Origin: an uncultured Anaerolineae bacterium
GTDB lineage: Bacteria > Chloroflexota > Anaerolineae > B4-G1 > DUEL01
Assembly: GCA_937942115.1 (NCBI GenBank)
Contig: CALDFY010000218.1
Coordinates: 1 to 6,216 of the forward strand
DNA: 6,216 bases
Direction of reading: 5' to 3'
Part shown: positions 1 to 6,189 of the stretch, in pieces
Layout of the letters: each line of letters begins with the position of its first letter
How positions within the stretch are numbered: the first letter of the stretch is position 1
Made by a program: the position numbers and the translations under genes
Notes under the pieces: model-generated
Databases searched by the model: none
Told to the model about the DNA's origin: nothing
The model's input: only the letters and a program-made list of their open reading frames with translations

Positions 1-553
1 TGCCGGAGAGTATCCAGCGTTCTTGCCGGGCGAAATAGAGAAAGCCGGCCAGGCCCAGCAGCAGGAGAGGGGAAAATTGTCCTGCTTTAAGCGCCTGAAG
101 AGCCGGGCCGAAAAGGAAAGCCAATCCCCACGCCAGCAGACGGTTGTCTTTGGATCCCCCTCCGATCAGCCATATTCGGTCCGCGCTCCATGTCAGAGCA
201 GATATTTGGACGAGGAACCAGAGAGCGCGGGCGAAAGGGTAAGGAAGTACCCCAAAAGGGGTGAACAGGAGCAGTGCCCAGGGAGGATTCCACATCCGCA
301 GCGGGGCGGAGGCTTCCTCGGGGGAACGTCCGGCCATTCGCTCCAGGGCAAAAAGCGCTTCCGCATTGTAGGGGTCCTGCTGGGCAGCATTCAGCCGTCC
401 AGCGGCCCAGTAAACGACAAAATCATCTCCTTGCAGGATGTCCGGCCGTGTCAGCCGCCAGGCCGCGAAGAAGAGCAGGCCTGCCACAGAGAGGAGCAGC
501 AGCGGCCAGCGGAGCCAGCGGTAGAGGGAGAGAACGCGGCTATCTCGGGTCAT
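1..553 (-). CDS. GT87 (DUF2029) family membrane glycosyltransferase, partial (C-terminus beyond window)
   Basis: The reading frame stays open from an ATG at 553 to the window edge, giving 184 residues of N-terminal part only. I see a basic N-terminus, a first membrane segment (about residues 14-32), then the GT87 hallmarks: an acidic motif followed by aromatics (D43-D44-F45, Y48-W49), a D-P-Y motif (60-62), N-P-P (89-91) and a G-Q motif after a membrane helix (158-159). Known members such as mycobacterial PimE are GT-C mannosyltransferases that use polyprenyl-phosphate mannose on the outer face of the membrane; donor and acceptor here are unknown. The ATG lies 14 nt inside the end of the upstream gene, which suggests translational coupling within the leftward operon. 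The rest of the gene should lie left of this window. Full members are usually around 400 residues, so about half is missing. Family assignment is confident; substrate is not. Confidence 0.85.
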   Translation of the reverse strand, partial: MTRDSRVLSLYRWLRWPLLLLSVAGLLFFAAWRLTRPDILQGDDFVVYWAAGRLNAAQQDPYNAEALFALERMAGRSPEEASAPLRMWNPPWALLLFTPFGVLPYPFARALWFLVQISALTWSADRIWLIGGGSKDNRLLAWGLAFLFGPALQALKAGQFSPLLLLGLAGFLYFARQERWILSG

Positions 554-1763
554 CGCGTTCACCCTTTTGCAGGCGATGATACTGAACCCCGATCCAGCCC
601 AGCAGGATGACCGTCAGGACGACCGGCAGGCGGATGCCCAGGCGGCCCCGGATGGCGAACTGTTCCAGCAAGAAGAGCACCGGCCAGGTCAGCAGGAACG
701 CGGTCAGGGGACGGGTGGGACGGCCGCCGCGACGCAGGGCATTGTAGAAGAGCGCGACAGGGAGAGCGTAGATCAGACAGTCATGCTGATATTGATGGGG
801 GCTCAGCAGGGCCCCCAGTAACAGAGTGAATGAAAACGGTAAATCAAAGAGAGGCCGTCCGGGTTCCCACCTCCGGCGCGCCCAGAAGATAGAGACGCCC
901 AGGACGCCTGCCAGCAGGGCAATCCCGGTGATGGTCTGAATCAGAGGGGCACGTTCCACCCCCAGCCAGAGGGTCAAAGTGCCCTTGAGATTGATCATGA
1001 CGGCCGGATATACGCCGTAGTGGTCAAAGTAACTTGCCGTGGCGGCCAGCCAGCGCAGGTAGTCGGGCCAGATAGAGGGGCCCAGAGCGGCCGCCGTCAC
1101 CCCCACGATGACCAGTCCGGCAGCGCCGGCCCCGGCCAGTGCCCGCCAGCGGCGCGCAGCCAGGATGACCAGGGCGGGAAAGAGGGCGGCCTGGGGCTTC
1201 ACCGCCGCCAGCGCCAGCCACACCCCGGCCTGGAGGTCTTTCCCCTGCCGGAGCGTCCGATAGAACTCCATCAGGCACCAGAGGATGAAGAGGGAGAGAT
1301 GTCCATACAAGAACTGCAGGAACAGGGGGAGAAAGGCCAGGAACGCGCTGAAGAGCATCCAGCGCTCTGCCCGCTCCCATTCCGCGCTGATCAGCGCCAA
1401 CCGCCGGATGACCCGGACCAGGATCACGGTCTGCATGGCGGTCCAGCACCAGAAGGCCGGGCCCAGCGGCAGCAGGGAGAACGGAGCCATTATCAGGGCG
1501 AGGTGAGGGGGATTGTTGAAAGGGAGGACGCCGTCGTAGAACATCCGTCCGGGCCCCAGGATGGCCTGCTGGACCCGGGCCTGGAGGCCCAGGTCGTAGA
1601 GTTGGGGCCCCAGCCCCTGGCGGACGATGGCTCCGCCGGTGTAGAAGTTGGTAAAATCGGCCTGCCAGAGGAGGCCGTCCACGGCCGCCCGGATGATCAG
1701 GCCCAGGTAGCCCAGGGCGATAGCCAGGTGGAAAGCCATTAGCCATCGGGAAACTCGGTGCAT
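540..1763 (-). CDS. GT87 (DUF2029) family polytopic membrane glycosyltransferase, intact
   Basis: A complete 407-residue protein with roughly ten hydrophobic segments. GT87 landmarks occur in the expected order: the acidic/aromatic loop after TM1 (D36-F37, F40-Y41), Y56-D57, N84-P85-P86, Y-G-H at 153-155 (many relatives have G-Q here), K-P-Q at 189-191, and an S-P-H-x-x-x-H-D motif at 321-328 near the C-terminus. The family belongs to the GT-C fold, whose members transfer sugars, typically mannose, from polyprenyl-phosphate donors on the outer side of the cytoplasmic membrane; the specific sugar here is inference only. The ATG at 1763 is preceded by GGAG with a 9-nt spacer. An ATG eight codons in (1739) is a weaker alternative. 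The gene begins 22 nt after the broken GT87 gene and overlaps the next one by 14 nt, so all are probably cotranscribed. It is the only complete GT87 paralogue in the window. Confidence 0.92.
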   Translation of the reverse strand: MHRVSRWLMAFHLAIALGYLGLIIRAAVDGLLWQADFTNFYTGGAIVRQGLGPQLYDLGLQARVQQAILGPGRMFYDGVLPFNNPPHLALIMAPFSLLPLGPAFWCWTAMQTVILVRVIRRLALISAEWERAERWMLFSAFLAFLPLFLQFLYGHLSLFILWCLMEFYRTLRQGKDLQAGVWLALAAVKPQAALFPALVILAARRWRALAGAGAAGLVIVGVTAAALGPSIWPDYLRWLAATASYFDHYGVYPAVMINLKGTLTLWLGVERAPLIQTITGIALLAGVLGVSIFWARRRWEPGRPLFDLPFSFTLLLGALLSPHQYQHDCLIYALPVALFYNALRRGGRPTRPLTAFLLTWPVLFLLEQFAIRGRLGIRLPVVLTVILLGWIGVQYHRLQKGERDDPR

Positions 1764-1785
1764 CCCTCTTGACTCCAGGACAGTC

Positions 1786-3025
1786 TTACCCGTTCGGCAT
1801 GTCCTTCCGTTTCCAGAGAACCCATCCGATGAACCAGAGGTTGAACCCGAAAAGGATTTTGCCGGTTACCAGGCCATCTATACCAGCAATAGGGGGAAGC
1901 AGCCGAAGGGCTTCCAGAGTGATGTTAACAAAAGGCACCCAGGCCGGGAGCAAGGCCCAAAGGGGCAGAGCATACCGGGGGAGAGTGCGACGGGCTTCCA
2001 GCGCCAGGAGTGCGGGGAGCAAGACCATCGCAGTATGACCGTGGGCGTGCCCCAGGTGGCGGCAAGGGTAGCGGCCAGAATACCCCAGGTAAACTGCTCT
2101 CTCCTCTCTGCATCCCGGAGGTCTGCCGGCCACGCGACCCCTATAGCCGCGCCAACCGTCAGGAGGATTCCCAGCCCGGCAATCCCCCAGGCCAGCGGAG
2201 AGGGTAGGCGCACTGAAAGCAGAAGGCCAATGGATCGCCAGTTCATCATAGTCTCCGCTCCCACCACCTCTGGGGCCAAGCCAGGAACAGGAGGGGAGAA
2301 GCCCATCAGAATCCGAGCCCAGGCGGCCATCCCGGGGCCGTCCAGGAGGAATGACACAATCCCCAGAACGGCGACCCCCGCTCCCAGGCCAGCCAGAACC
2401 CCCCACTGCCGCGCCAGAACCAGCGCAGGAGCCAGCAGGACCATCGTCTGGGGTTTGAGCAGGAGACCGCCCGCCCAGAGACCGGCCCGGACTGGCGTCC
2501 CTGGGCCCATTCCCGCAGAAAGAGGCTCCCGCAGAGCATCAGCCAGAGGTTGCTCTGGCCCCACAGGAGGTTGGAGAAAACGGGAAAAGAGAGAAGCGCC
2601 AATAGCAGGACTTGTCTCCGGCTTGGCAGGGGGAGACTGCGCAACCAGGGATGCAGGACCGGCAGGGTACCGAAGAGGTTCAGCCCGGACCAGAGGACGA
2701 AGGCAGGGACAGGGCTCAGAAAGGTAAGAGGAGGGATAGGGAGGAGGAAGACCGGCAGGAAGACCATCGGAATCAGCACGCATTGCGCCTCCGATCCGGC
2801 CACCCGGCAGAGCGCTCTCTGGATGGGCATATGGCGCTCCAGGTCGTAAATATGGGGGAACCCCTCCTCTCGGGCAATGCGAGCGGCCGCGTACGGCGCG
2901 CGGAAGTCGGCACCGACGGTAGAAAAGAGCCCGGCAAAATGGACGGCCCCGGCCAGATACAAAATCTCCAGGACCATCAACGCAAATAAAGTCGGGGAGA
3001 GAAGGTTGAACCGCGTTCGCCTCAT
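1786..3025 (-). pseudogene. GT87 (DUF2029) family glycosyltransferase disrupted by two -1 frameshifts
   Basis: Recognisable GT87 sequence runs through three reading frames. The first frame carries D40-F41, Y60-D61 and W-G-Q-S-N (155-159). It gives way near 2480-2510 to a second frame with L-K-P-Q, M-M-N-W-R and W-G-T-P. That gives way near 2030-2060 to a third with H-G-H-T followed by a hydrophobic helix and the C-terminus, stopping at 1786. Each switch behaves as one missing base. Adding one base at each site restores 1242 nt, a 413-residue protein close in length to the 407-residue neighbour. No stop codon interrupts any segment, so the damage is either very recent or a sequence/assembly error at G/C runs. 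The start is uncertain: ATG at 3025 (GGA six bases upstream) or TTG at 3043 (strong GGGAAGG upstream, 9 nt after the previous stop). If intact, it would be a polyprenyl-phosphate-sugar-dependent membrane transferase like its neighbours. Confidence 0.85.
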
Positions 3026-3052
3026 AGGGTTTCCATGCAGCAATACCTTCCC

Positions 3053-4249
3053 TTACGGCACCCACGCATGGAGAACATACAGCGCGGCCATCCACATCCA
3101 TCCGGCGGCGGTAAGGGTCATCAGCAGGAGCCGCTGCCAGCGGTGACGGACCCCTGCCCCCAGCGGGAGGAAGACCGGGAACGCCAGCAGCAGATGGCGG
3201 GGGAGACCCATATACGGATGCAGCGGGCCGGTGTGGTAGGAAAAGGCCACCAGCGTGATCGCCGCCGTATACCAGCGCTCGCCCCCTCGGAGACGGCGCC
3301 AGGCCAGCGCCAGCAGAAGCAAAAAGAACCCCGCCAATGCCAGGTCGTACACCGTATCCATATCCCCCGTCCGGGCCAGGTGGACGATGGCCCGCCGCAT
3401 CGCCTCCCAGGGCCAGAGGAATTGCTGGACGGGCACCACCCGGCTGGCGCTGGGTGAGACCAGGAGCGAGTAAATCAGCCCGTGGATAGAGGAGAAATCG
3501 GGAACGGCATCCCGCAGAATGAGAAGACGATACGCCGTCCAGAATCCATATCCCAGTGGCACCAGCAGAAGGGAGAGCCCATGCGCGGGGTGGAATTCAT
3601 CCCGGCTGCGTCGCTGAGCCTCCCACAGTTCCCAGGCCAGTGGAAGTACCAGGAAAACCCCTTGCTGGCGGGTCAGTGCAGCCAGCCCTCCAGCGGCCCC
3701 GGCGGCCCACCATCGCCCCTCGCGGGCCCACACCAGCGCCAGCACCGCCCAGAGCAGGAAGAGCCCCTCCGGATAGGGAGCGAATAGGATCAAGGCCGCA
3801 GGGAACATGGCGAAGAGGAAGGTGCTGGTCGGTGCCCGGAAGGGCCCCACCTCCCGCTCCGCCAGCCGGTGGAAGGCCACCAGCAGCGCCAGCGCGGCCA
3901 GCGTGCTGACCGTCAGCAGAGCCAGCAACGGCGGAACTCCCAGGCGGGCCAGTGGGACTGCCAGCCAGGGGTAGAGGGGGTGGAACTGGGCGGTCCCGTC
4001 ATCGGGGCGGTAGCCGGAGACGACAATGCGCTCATACCAGAGTGCGTCCCAGCGGGCCCACGGGGCCACCAGGAGCCGCTCCAGCCAGAGGGGGAGCGGC
4101 CGTGCCGGGGGCCAGAGGGGTATCCGCTGCTCCAGGACCGTGAGGGGGCGCAGCTCAGAAGCGAGGGCGGCGATGACGCTGGAGAAGACCCGCAGCCCGG
4201 CCCAGAGAGTCAGCGGGAAAGCGAAAAAGGTATCCTGCCGTCGTCCCAA
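3053..4249 (-). CDS. PIG-V-like GT-C mannosyltransferase (GT76-type) membrane protein
   Basis: A 398-residue polytopic membrane protein resembling the PIG-V/GPI-mannosyltransferase-2-like family. Visible landmarks are W67-D68 with Y72 and G79-Y80 (the WD...Y...GY pattern of the first outer loop), F-H-P-L-Y-P at 89-94, F-P-A at 149-151 with A-P-Y-P-E-G at 157-162, L-T-R at 192-194 with a following G, and a late P-R-H-L-L-L-A-F-P stretch around 350-358. Eukaryotic PIG-V adds the second mannose to GPI from dolichol-phosphate mannose. Bacterial relatives are uncharacterised GT-C enzymes, probably using a polyprenyl-phosphate sugar outside the membrane. The start is TTG: GGAGG stands 6 nt upstream, an in-frame TAG lies just further upstream, and no ATG is available near the N-terminus. 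It is the first gene of the leftward operon and is followed by three GT87 genes, which supports a shared glycan pathway. Confidence 0.82.
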   Translation of the reverse strand: MGRRQDTFFAFPLTLWAGLRVFSSVIAALASELRPLTVLEQRIPLWPPARPLPLWLERLLVAPWARWDALWYERIVVSGYRPDDGTAQFHPLYPWLAVPLARLGVPPLLALLTVSTLAALALLVAFHRLAEREVGPFRAPTSTFLFAMFPAALILFAPYPEGLFLLWAVLALVWAREGRWWAAGAAGGLAALTRQQGVFLVLPLAWELWEAQRRSRDEFHPAHGLSLLLVPLGYGFWTAYRLLILRDAVPDFSSIHGLIYSLLVSPSASRVVPVQQFLWPWEAMRRAIVHLARTGDMDTVYDLALAGFFLLLLALAWRRLRGGERWYTAAITLVAFSYHTGPLHPYMGLPRHLLLAFPVFLPLGAGVRHRWQRLLLMTLTAAGWMWMAALYVLHAWVP

Positions 4250-4255
4250 GCGATT

Positions 4256-4260
4256 CCTCC
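4256..4260 (-). promoter_or_regulatory. Ribosome binding site that fixes the TTG start of the PIG-V-like gene
   Basis: On the minus strand GGAGG lies 6 nt before the TTG at 4249. Together with an in-frame TAG about six codons upstream and the lack of any in-frame ATG nearby, it makes TTG the best start. Confidence 0.75.
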
Positions 4261-4307
4261 GAAGTAGTAACTACCTACCCTGATGGCTGGGATGCCCCCT
4301 TCCGCCC

Positions 4308-4413
4308 GCCGCTGAAGCGGCAGGCTCAGATCCCAAAGCCCTGACGGGCTATCCGGAAGCCCCTGAAAGGGGCTTCGCATCGGAGCCAGGGGCTTTTCGC
4401 CCAATGGGGCGAA
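4308..4413. repeat. Cluster of four short perfect hairpins in the divergent intergenic region
   Basis: Four inverted repeats follow one another without coding sequence. They are 4308-4312/4317-4321 (5 bp, loop TGAA), 4337-4341/4346-4350 (5 bp, loop TGAC), 4356-4364/4368-4376 (9 bp, loop GAA) and 4396-4402/4407-4413 (7 bp, loop AATG). They lie upstream of the minus-strand operon, so they could be in its 5' leader, or they may be a REP-like intergenic repeat. They are not expected to be terminators, since no gene on either strand ends here and no T-tract follows the stems. Function unknown; the base pairing itself is read directly from the sequence. Confidence 0.6.
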
Positions 4414-4420
4414 CATTTGT

Positions 4421-4448
4421 CCCCACCCCCCTTTATCCCCCTTCCCCC
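4421..4448 (-). other. Putative G-quadruplex motif on the minus strand
   Basis: The plus strand carries C-runs of 4, 6, 5 and 5 separated by 1, 5 and 2 bases. The minus strand therefore has four G-runs of at least four with short loops, which meets the usual intramolecular quadruplex pattern. It lies about 170 bp upstream of the first gene of the leftward operon. The last C-run also forms a 10-bp duplex-capable pair (4439-4448 with 4468-4477), so hairpin and quadruplex would compete. Whether it forms or matters in the cell is unknown. Confidence 0.55.
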
Positions 4449-4568
4449 ATCGCGGCGCTTGGGGGAGGGGGGAAGGGCATAAGCGTTAACTTAAGGCTGG
4501 CTTCGGTTCTCCGCTTCCCGCCGCCTCGGGCGCCGATGGGAAATCGGCCTCCCTGGACGCTTCGCGCC

Positions 4569-4592
4569 GGGCGTCAACCTGCGTTGACGCCC
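4569..4592. repeat. Perfect 10-bp hairpin inside the inverted-repeat element
   Basis: GGGCGTCAAC (4569-4578) pairs perfectly with 4583-4592 around a 4-nt loop (CTGC). It is the strongest internal stem of the 4478-4728 unit. There is no T-tract on the plus strand after it, so it is not a standard terminator. Confidence 0.6.
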
Positions 4593-4600
4593 TTCTCCGG

Positions 4601-4620
4601 AGGTCGGCGAAGGCCGACCT
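4601..4620. repeat. Perfect 8-bp hairpin inside the inverted-repeat element
   Basis: AGGTCGGC (4601-4608) pairs with GCCGACCT (4613-4620) around GAAG, only 8 nt after the preceding hairpin. The two stems sit at the centre of the larger nested inverted repeat. Confidence 0.55.
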
Positions 4621-4791
4621 TGTTGCGAACGAAGTGAAGGGACCCGGCCGAAGGCCCAAAGAGGCTGGCTTCAGTCAGCGCTCGAGGCGGCGACTCAACT
4701 GGCGCAGCCCCTTAAGTTAACGCATATGGGGTTAGGGGGAGGGGTGAGGAGCGCCGCCGGAGCGCAGGCCGCCAGGCCGGTATCTCGCCTC

Positions 4792-4798
4792 AGGAGGT
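4792..4798 (+). promoter_or_regulatory. Ribosome binding site of the queuosine-precursor transporter gene
   Basis: AGGAGGT, a near-perfect Shine-Dalgarno sequence, ends 9 nt before the ATG at 4808. An in-frame TAG directly precedes that ATG, so translation cannot begin further upstream in this frame. Confidence 0.75.
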
Positions 4799-4807
4799 CT
4801 CTCATAG

Positions 4808-5428
4808 ATGCCCATTTCAGGTATCCTGACCGTCTCCGCCTACATCGCCGCGCAGATGCTCTCCGACGTCCTCAGCCTGAAGATTGCCTGGGTCGTGGGC
4901 TTCAGCGTGGACGCCGGGACGTTCATCTACCCGTTTACCTTCACCTTGCGGGACCTGGTGCACAAGGTCCTGGGGCGGGCCGCCGCGCGGGTCATCATCG
5001 TCGCGGCCGGCGTCATCAATCTGGTGATGGCGGGCCTCTTCGCCTTCGCGGCCTGGCTCCCTCCCGACCCCACCTGGCCGCTCCAGCGGGAGTTCGCGGC
5101 CGTCCTCACCCCCGTCTGGCGGATTGTCGTCGCCTCCATCGTGGCCGAGGTCTTCAGCGAACTGACCGATACCGAAATCTATCACCTCTGGGTGACCCGG
5201 ATCACCCGGCGGCTTCAGTGGATGCGCGTCCTGACCAGCAACGCCGTCAGCATCCCGCTGGATAGTCTCATCTTCTGCTGGGGCGCTTTTGGGGGACGGT
5301 TGCCCGTCGCCACGGTCTGGTCTATCTTCTGGGCCAACGTCCTCCTGAAGGGTGCAGTGACGCTCATCGGGCTGCCCACCATCTACCTGGTCCGGGAGCG
5401 GTCGGCCGGCAGTCCGGCCGTGCCCTGA
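4808..5428 (+). CDS. yhhQ: Queuosine precursor transporter, VUT/YhhQ family (PF02592/TIGR00697)
   Basis: A 206-residue membrane protein with about six hydrophobic segments. Family signatures are visible: D35-A-G-T-F-I-Y-P-F-T-F with R48-D49 and H52-K53 after the first helices, the D121-T-E-I-Y-H motif following A113-E114-V115-F116, and S144-N-A-V-S-I-P-L-D152-S-L-I-F near the C-terminal half. E. coli YhhQ imports preQ0/preQ1, precursors of the tRNA wobble base queuosine, across the cytoplasmic membrane; the same role is inferred here. The ATG follows a TAG in the same frame and has AGGAGGT upstream. The protein is slightly shorter than the roughly 220 residues common in the family, mostly at the N-terminus. 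No preQ1 riboswitch is evident upstream. A 7-bp inverted repeat (5403-5409/5414-5420) lies just inside the 3' end of the gene, with no T-tract after it. It is divergent from the glycosyltransferase operon. Confidence 0.9.
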   Translation: MPISGILTVSAYIAAQMLSDVLSLKIAWVVGFSVDAGTFIYPFTFTLRDLVHKVLGRAAARVIIVAAGVINLVMAGLFAFAAWLPPDPTWPLQREFAAVLTPVWRIVVASIVAEVFSELTDTEIYHLWVTRITRRLQWMRVLTSNAVSIPLDSLIFCWGAFGGRLPVATVWSIFWANVLLKGAVTLIGLPTIYLVRERSAGSPAVP

Positions 5429-5443
5429 TGCCGCCCTGCCCCC

Positions 5444-5477
5444 ACCAATTTACCCGTCTACCCATTACCAATTTACC
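5444..5477 (+). repeat. 11-bp direct repeat, 23-nt period, upstream of the AIM24-like gene
   Basis: ACCAATTTACC occurs at 5444-5454 and again at 5467-5477, the second copy ending 16 nt before the ATG of the next gene. This AT-richer patch stands out from its GC-rich surroundings. The 23-nt period, close to two helical turns, would suit a dimeric regulator, but it could equally be a simple low-complexity spacer. The second copy is so close to the Shine-Dalgarno sequence that an effect on translation is also possible. Confidence 0.55.
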
Positions 5478-5493
5478 GAAATAAAGGAGAAAA

Positions 5494-6177
5494 ATGGAAG
5501 TCAACATTCTGTATCGTCCTTCTTACTCCCTGGGGGTCATCCGCCTGGGCCCGAACGAGGAGATTCGGGTGGAGAGCGGCGCAATGGTCAGTATGTCCCA
5601 GGGCGTGACCGTGGAGACGAAGGCGACAGGCGGCATCCTCAAGTCCCTGGCCCGCTCCGTCCTGGCGGGTGAGAGCTTCTTCCAGAACACCTTTCGCGCT
5701 CCGGCGGGCGGCGGTGAGGTGACCGTCGCACCGGCCCTCCCCGGCGACCTCTTCGTCCTGGAACTGCGCAACGAGAGCCTGATGGTGCAATCCGGCGCCT
5801 ATGTGGCCTCGGAGGCGGGCATCAACCTGGATACCAAATGGGGTGGGGCGAAGACCTTTTTCGCCTCCGAGGGGCTGATCATGCTCCGGGCCTCCGGCAC
5901 GGGCAAACTGCTCCTCTCCTCCTTTGGCGCCATCCACGAGGTCAACCTGGGGGCGGGGCAGACGTACACGGTGGATACCGGTCACTTGGTGGCTTTTACC
6001 GAAGGCATCGGCTTCAAGGTCCGTCGGGTGGGCGGGCTGAAGTCCACCATCTTCAGCGGCGAGGGGCTGGTGGTGGACCTGACCGGTCCGGGCCGCGTCC
6101 TTCTCCAGACCCGCTCCACGGATGCCTTTCTCTCGTGGCTGATCCCCAAACTGCCCAAGCGGAGCAGCGGCGATTAG
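5494..6177 (+). CDS. TIGR00266 / AIM24-family protein (PF01987)
   Basis: A 227-residue soluble-looking protein without signal peptide or membrane segments and rich in short beta strands. It matches the TIGR00266/AIM24 pattern: E28-S-G-A-M near the N-terminus, G-G-I-L-K-S-L-A-R followed by G-E-S-F-F-Q-N-T-F, G-G-E-V-T-V-A-P with P-G-D, a mid-protein Q-S-G-A-Y-V-A-S-E segment, E-G-L-I-M-L-R, then V-D-T-G-H-L-V-A-F and a C-terminal S-G-E-G-L-V with L-Q-T-R-S. The length is typical of the family. Its biochemical function is not established in bacteria; the yeast namesake acts in mitochondrial inner-membrane organisation. The ATG has AAAGGAG four bases upstream, a slightly short spacing. It starts 65 nt after the queuosine-transporter gene on the same strand, so cotranscription is possible, but the direct repeat between them could mark separate control. 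A GC hairpin follows 12 nt after the stop. Confidence 0.93.
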   Translation: MEVNILYRPSYSLGVIRLGPNEEIRVESGAMVSMSQGVTVETKATGGILKSLARSVLAGESFFQNTFRAPAGGGEVTVAPALPGDLFVLELRNESLMVQSGAYVASEAGINLDTKWGGAKTFFASEGLIMLRASGTGKLLLSSFGAIHEVNLGAGQTYTVDTGHLVAFTEGIGFKVRRVGGLKSTIFSGEGLVVDLTGPGRVLLQTRSTDAFLSWLIPKLPKRSSGD

Positions 6178-6189
6178 GGGGACCGGGGG

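Larger units (their letters stand above)
4478..4728. repeat. Imperfect inverted-repeat element, about 251 bp, MITE-like, non-coding
   Basis: The ends are inverted repeats: 4478-4496 pairs with 4710-4728 at 18 of 19 positions, with a perfect 14-bp core of GCGTTAACTTAAGG. A second nested pair, 4519-4536 with 4675-4692, matches at 16 of 18. Inside are three good hairpins (4532-4548, 4569-4592, 4601-4620), and a 10-bp direct repeat GGCTGGCTTC occurs at 4495 and 4663. No convincing gene is inside. The size, terminal inverted repeats and lack of coding capacity suggest a non-autonomous insertion (MITE-like) or a large palindromic intergenic repeat. I cannot see a convincing target-site duplication, so transposition is inference. 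Confidence 0.5.

Noticed and set aside
1020..1742. Long plus-strand open frame of 240 codons opposite the intact GT87 gene.
   Set aside because: It is antisense to a clear family member, with low-complexity Gln/Pro/Glu/Gly-rich composition typical of GC-rich antisense frames.
2030..2510. Programmed -1 ribosomal frameshifting as an explanation of the broken GT87 gene.
   Set aside because: Two separate shifts would be needed. The one heptamer-like string (GGGCCCA near 2504-2510 on the minus strand) is in the wrong phase for the first frame, and no slippery heptamer is seen at the second site.
1878..3101. A single open frame of 407 codons on the minus strand spanning most of the broken GT87 gene.
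   Set aside because: Only its central part (about 2500 to 2045) matches GT87. Its N- and C-terminal parts are unlike the family, and the family motifs there lie in the other two frames. It is a composite of out-of-frame and in-frame sequence, not a separate gene.
4572..4589. TTGACG-like -35 boxes on both strands within the 4569-4592 hairpin.
   Set aside because: No -10-like hexamer is found about 17 bp downstream on either strand. The match comes from the palindrome itself.
4404..4637. Plus-strand open frame of 77 codons inside the intergenic region.
   Set aside because: It has no clear Shine-Dalgarno and a biased Pro/Arg/Gly composition, and it runs straight through the G/C runs, a terminal repeat and the hairpins. 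It reads as translated repeat sequence.
4474..4732. Target-site duplication flanking the inverted-repeat element.
   Set aside because: Only a short CATA-type similarity overlapping the repeat ends is present, and this is too short and ambiguous to count as a duplication.
4729..4807. preQ1 riboswitch upstream of the queuosine-precursor transporter.
   Set aside because: The 79-nt leader is G-rich and lacks the short hairpin plus A-rich tail overlapping the ribosome binding site expected of preQ1-I. Nothing resembling the other classes could be recognised by eye.
5403..5420. 7-bp GC hairpin at the 3' end of the transporter gene as an intrinsic terminator.
   Set aside because: It lies inside the coding sequence and no T-tract follows it, so at most it is a weak pause or chance palindrome.
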